A DNA stretch of 64,000 nucleotides. Source: an uncultured Clostridia bacterium. GTDB taxonomy: Bacteria > Bacillota > Clostridia > Monoglobales > Monoglobaceae. Of the stretch, positions 62,794-64,000 are shown one piece after another (the stretch's first letter is position 1; each line of letters starts with the position of its first letter). The position numbers were made by a program, and so were the translations under genes. The stretch spans positions 1 through 64,000 of the forward strand of contig CANRNL010000004.1 of NCBI GenBank assembly GCA_947631965.1, in the 5' to 3' direction. The notes below the pieces were generated by a model. It made no database searches, was not told the DNA's origin, and worked only from the letters and a program-made list of their open reading frames with translations.

Positions 62794-63759
62794 ATGGCAA
62801 ACACTGTTCAGACAACCACAACAAACAACTTAAACAACAGCCTCACAAGCGAAATGCAGACCTTTTACGACCGCGCGCTCATAAGATACGCGACGCCCAA
62901 GCTCGTACACGCGGCGTTCGGTCAGAAGAAGCCCATTCCGCCCAACAACGGCAAGACCATTCAGTTCAGAAAGTTCAGCCCGCTCGCCAAGGCGACCACT
63001 CCGCTGACCGAGGGAGTTACGCCCGACGGCAACAGCCTCAACGTGGTTTCGGTAACCGCGACGGTAGACCAGTACGGCGACTACATAACCACATCGGATC
63101 TGCTCAACCTGACCGCGGTGGACGACATCATTATGGAGACGCAGGCGATTTTGGGCGACCAGGCGGGCAGAACTCTTGACACGGTGGTACGCGAAAAAAT
63201 CAACGCGGGTACCAACGTTCAATACGTCAACTCAAAAAGCGACCGCAGTTCGCTCACGGGCGGCGCGGCGAGCGGCAACGACTATCTCACCGTAGCCGAA
63301 ATCAAAAAGGCTGTCGCAACCCTCAAGCGCAACAACGCAAGTCCGTTCCGCGACGGCTGCTATGTCGCAATAATTCATCCTGACGTTGCGAATGACCTCA
63401 CAAACGACCCCGAATGGAAAGAAATCAAGCAGAACGTAGACCCCGAGGACTGGTACAGCGGCGCGATAGGCAAAATCCACGGCGTAGTCTTTGTGGAAAG
63501 CACCGAAGCCAAAATTTTCGAGGGCGAGGGAAGCGGCTCGCGCGACGTATACTCAACTCTGGTGATAGGTCAAAACGCCTACGGCGTAACCTCGATAACC
63601 GGAGGCGGACTTGAATCCATTATCAAGCAGAAGGGCAGCGCGGGAACGGGCGACCCGCTTGACCAGCGCAGCACAATCGGCTGGAAGGCAACACAGACGG
63701 CGGAAATATTGTCAAGCGAATATATGGTGAGAATAGAATCTACCTGTTCGTATAAATAA
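62794..63759 (+). CDS. major capsid protein, N4-gp56 family
   Basis: 321 residues. The N-terminus (MQTFYDRALIRYATPKLVHAAFGQKKPIPPNNGKTIQFRKF at about 21-61) is highly characteristic of N4-gp56-type capsid proteins, as are QYGDYITTSDLLNLTAVDDI and CYVAIIHPDVANDL. AAGGAGGAAA precedes the ATG. Such capsid genes occur in podovirus-like prophages and some defective elements of Clostridia. Confidence 0.9.
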   Translation: MANTVQTTTTNNLNNSLTSEMQTFYDRALIRYATPKLVHAAFGQKKPIPPNNGKTIQFRKFSPLAKATTPLTEGVTPDGNSLNVVSVTATVDQYGDYITTSDLLNLTAVDDIIMETQAILGDQAGRTLDTVVREKINAGTNVQYVNSKSDRSSLTGGAASGNDYLTVAEIKKAVATLKRNNASPFRDGCYVAIIHPDVANDLTNDPEWKEIKQNVDPEDWYSGAIGKIHGVVFVESTEAKIFEGEGSGSRDVYSTLVIGQNAYGVTSITGGGLESIIKQKGSAGTGDPLDQRSTIGWKATQTAEILSSEYMVRIESTCSYK

Positions 63760-63772
63760 ATCCGCACACACG

Positions 63773-63795
63773 GGGAGCGTCCGCTCGGCGCTCCC
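63773..63795 (+). other. hairpin after the capsid gene
   Basis: GGGAGCG pairs with CGCTCCC around TCCGCTCGG. The trailing sequence TTAATATT is only weakly T-rich, so it may limit rather than stop transcription, raising capsid mRNA relative to later genes. Confidence 0.45.
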
Positions 63796-63821
63796 TTAAT
63801 ATTAAAAAAGGAGACTTTATT

Positions 63822-64000
63822 ATGGCTGAAAATAAAAACAACAAAAACAATATTGAAGTTAACGATTTTAACGAAAAGGTGGAGATTACTCTGCCCAAGA
63901 TACGCGGCAACGACGACGTTACCGTAACGCTCAACGGCGTAAATTATCAGATACAGCGCGGCGTGAGCGTCAAGGTGCCCAAAAGCGTGGCTCTGATACT
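63822..64000 (+). CDS. partial phage gene, cut by the window edge
   Basis: At least 59 codons from the ATG at 63822 with AAAGGAG ahead. The N-terminus is rich in Asn and Lys, followed by KVEITLPKIRGNDDVTVTLNGVNYQIQRGVSVKVPKSVAL, a pattern seen in small proteins following N4-gp56 capsid genes. Incomplete; function unassigned. Confidence 0.6.
   Translation, partial: MAENKNNKNNIEVNDFNEKVEITLPKIRGNDDVTVTLNGVNYQIQRGVSVKVPKSVALI

Overview
The window comes from a spore-forming Clostridia-type Firmicute, plausibly a gut or anaerobic Oscillospiraceae or relative. Support comes from three spore coat and germination genes (CotF-like x2, GerQ-like), CwlJ, an infC-rpmI-rplT operon behind an L20-type leader, MurT/GatD, many TTGACA-N17-TATAAT promoters, strong AGGAGG ribosome sites, SLH-domain surface protein, and a dockerin-like protein. 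Base composition is moderate and most genes lie on the minus strand. There is no CRISPR array or rRNA operon.

Layout. 0-9 kb: comF, a zinc-ribbon membrane protein, putP, RNase P RNA, a 450-bp cluster of palindromes, serC-serA, and a radical-SAM/DNA-repair gene pair. 9-21 kb: cca, a hybrid histidine kinase, murT-gatD, spore coat genes, a DUF2798-type membrane protein behind a structured leader, cwlJ-gerQ, birA, and a BspA-like leucine-rich-repeat protein behind a long folded leader. 21-33 kb: VOC protein, a partial histidine operon with a hisZ-hisG gene fusion, an SLH protein co-transcribed with a dockerin-like acidic protein, apbE-amidohydrolase, a D,D-carboxypeptidase, and a small membrane protein. 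33-35 kb: ferritin, a five-tRNA operon (Gly, Arg, His, Gln, Lys), then on the opposite strand four tandem near-consensus promoters, each followed by a short non-coding structured unit. 35-45 kb: ArsC/Spx protein, then a long minus-strand block (trmH-type methylase, dprA, topA, trmFO, folC, ilvA, ridA) and infC-rpmI-rplT. 45-55 kb: ECF sigma factor with DUF4179 partner, DUF421/DUF4363 pair, gltX, an atypical MetRS-like protein, a RelE-type toxin-antitoxin pair, eda-kdgK, pfkA. 55-64 kb: a 1486-residue secreted M6-type metalloprotease with six InlB-type repeats, then the start of a phage structural module (portal, scaffold-like, N4-gp56-type capsid protein) that runs off the right edge.

Functional links. 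ridA next to ilvA disposes of the reactive enamine/imine made by threonine dehydratase. eda and kdgK are successive enzymes of 2-keto-3-deoxygluconate use, fitting growth on uronates or pectin. cwlJ-gerQ is a germination pair. murT-gatD amidates lipid II.

The strongest candidate for an undescribed system is the tandem small-RNA locus at 34.37-34.97 kb. Secondary candidates are the two structured leaders (15.44 kb and 20.5-20.77 kb) and the SLH/cohesin-like plus dockerin-like surface pair. No similarity search or folding program was run; all assignments rest on reading motifs and sequence by eye.
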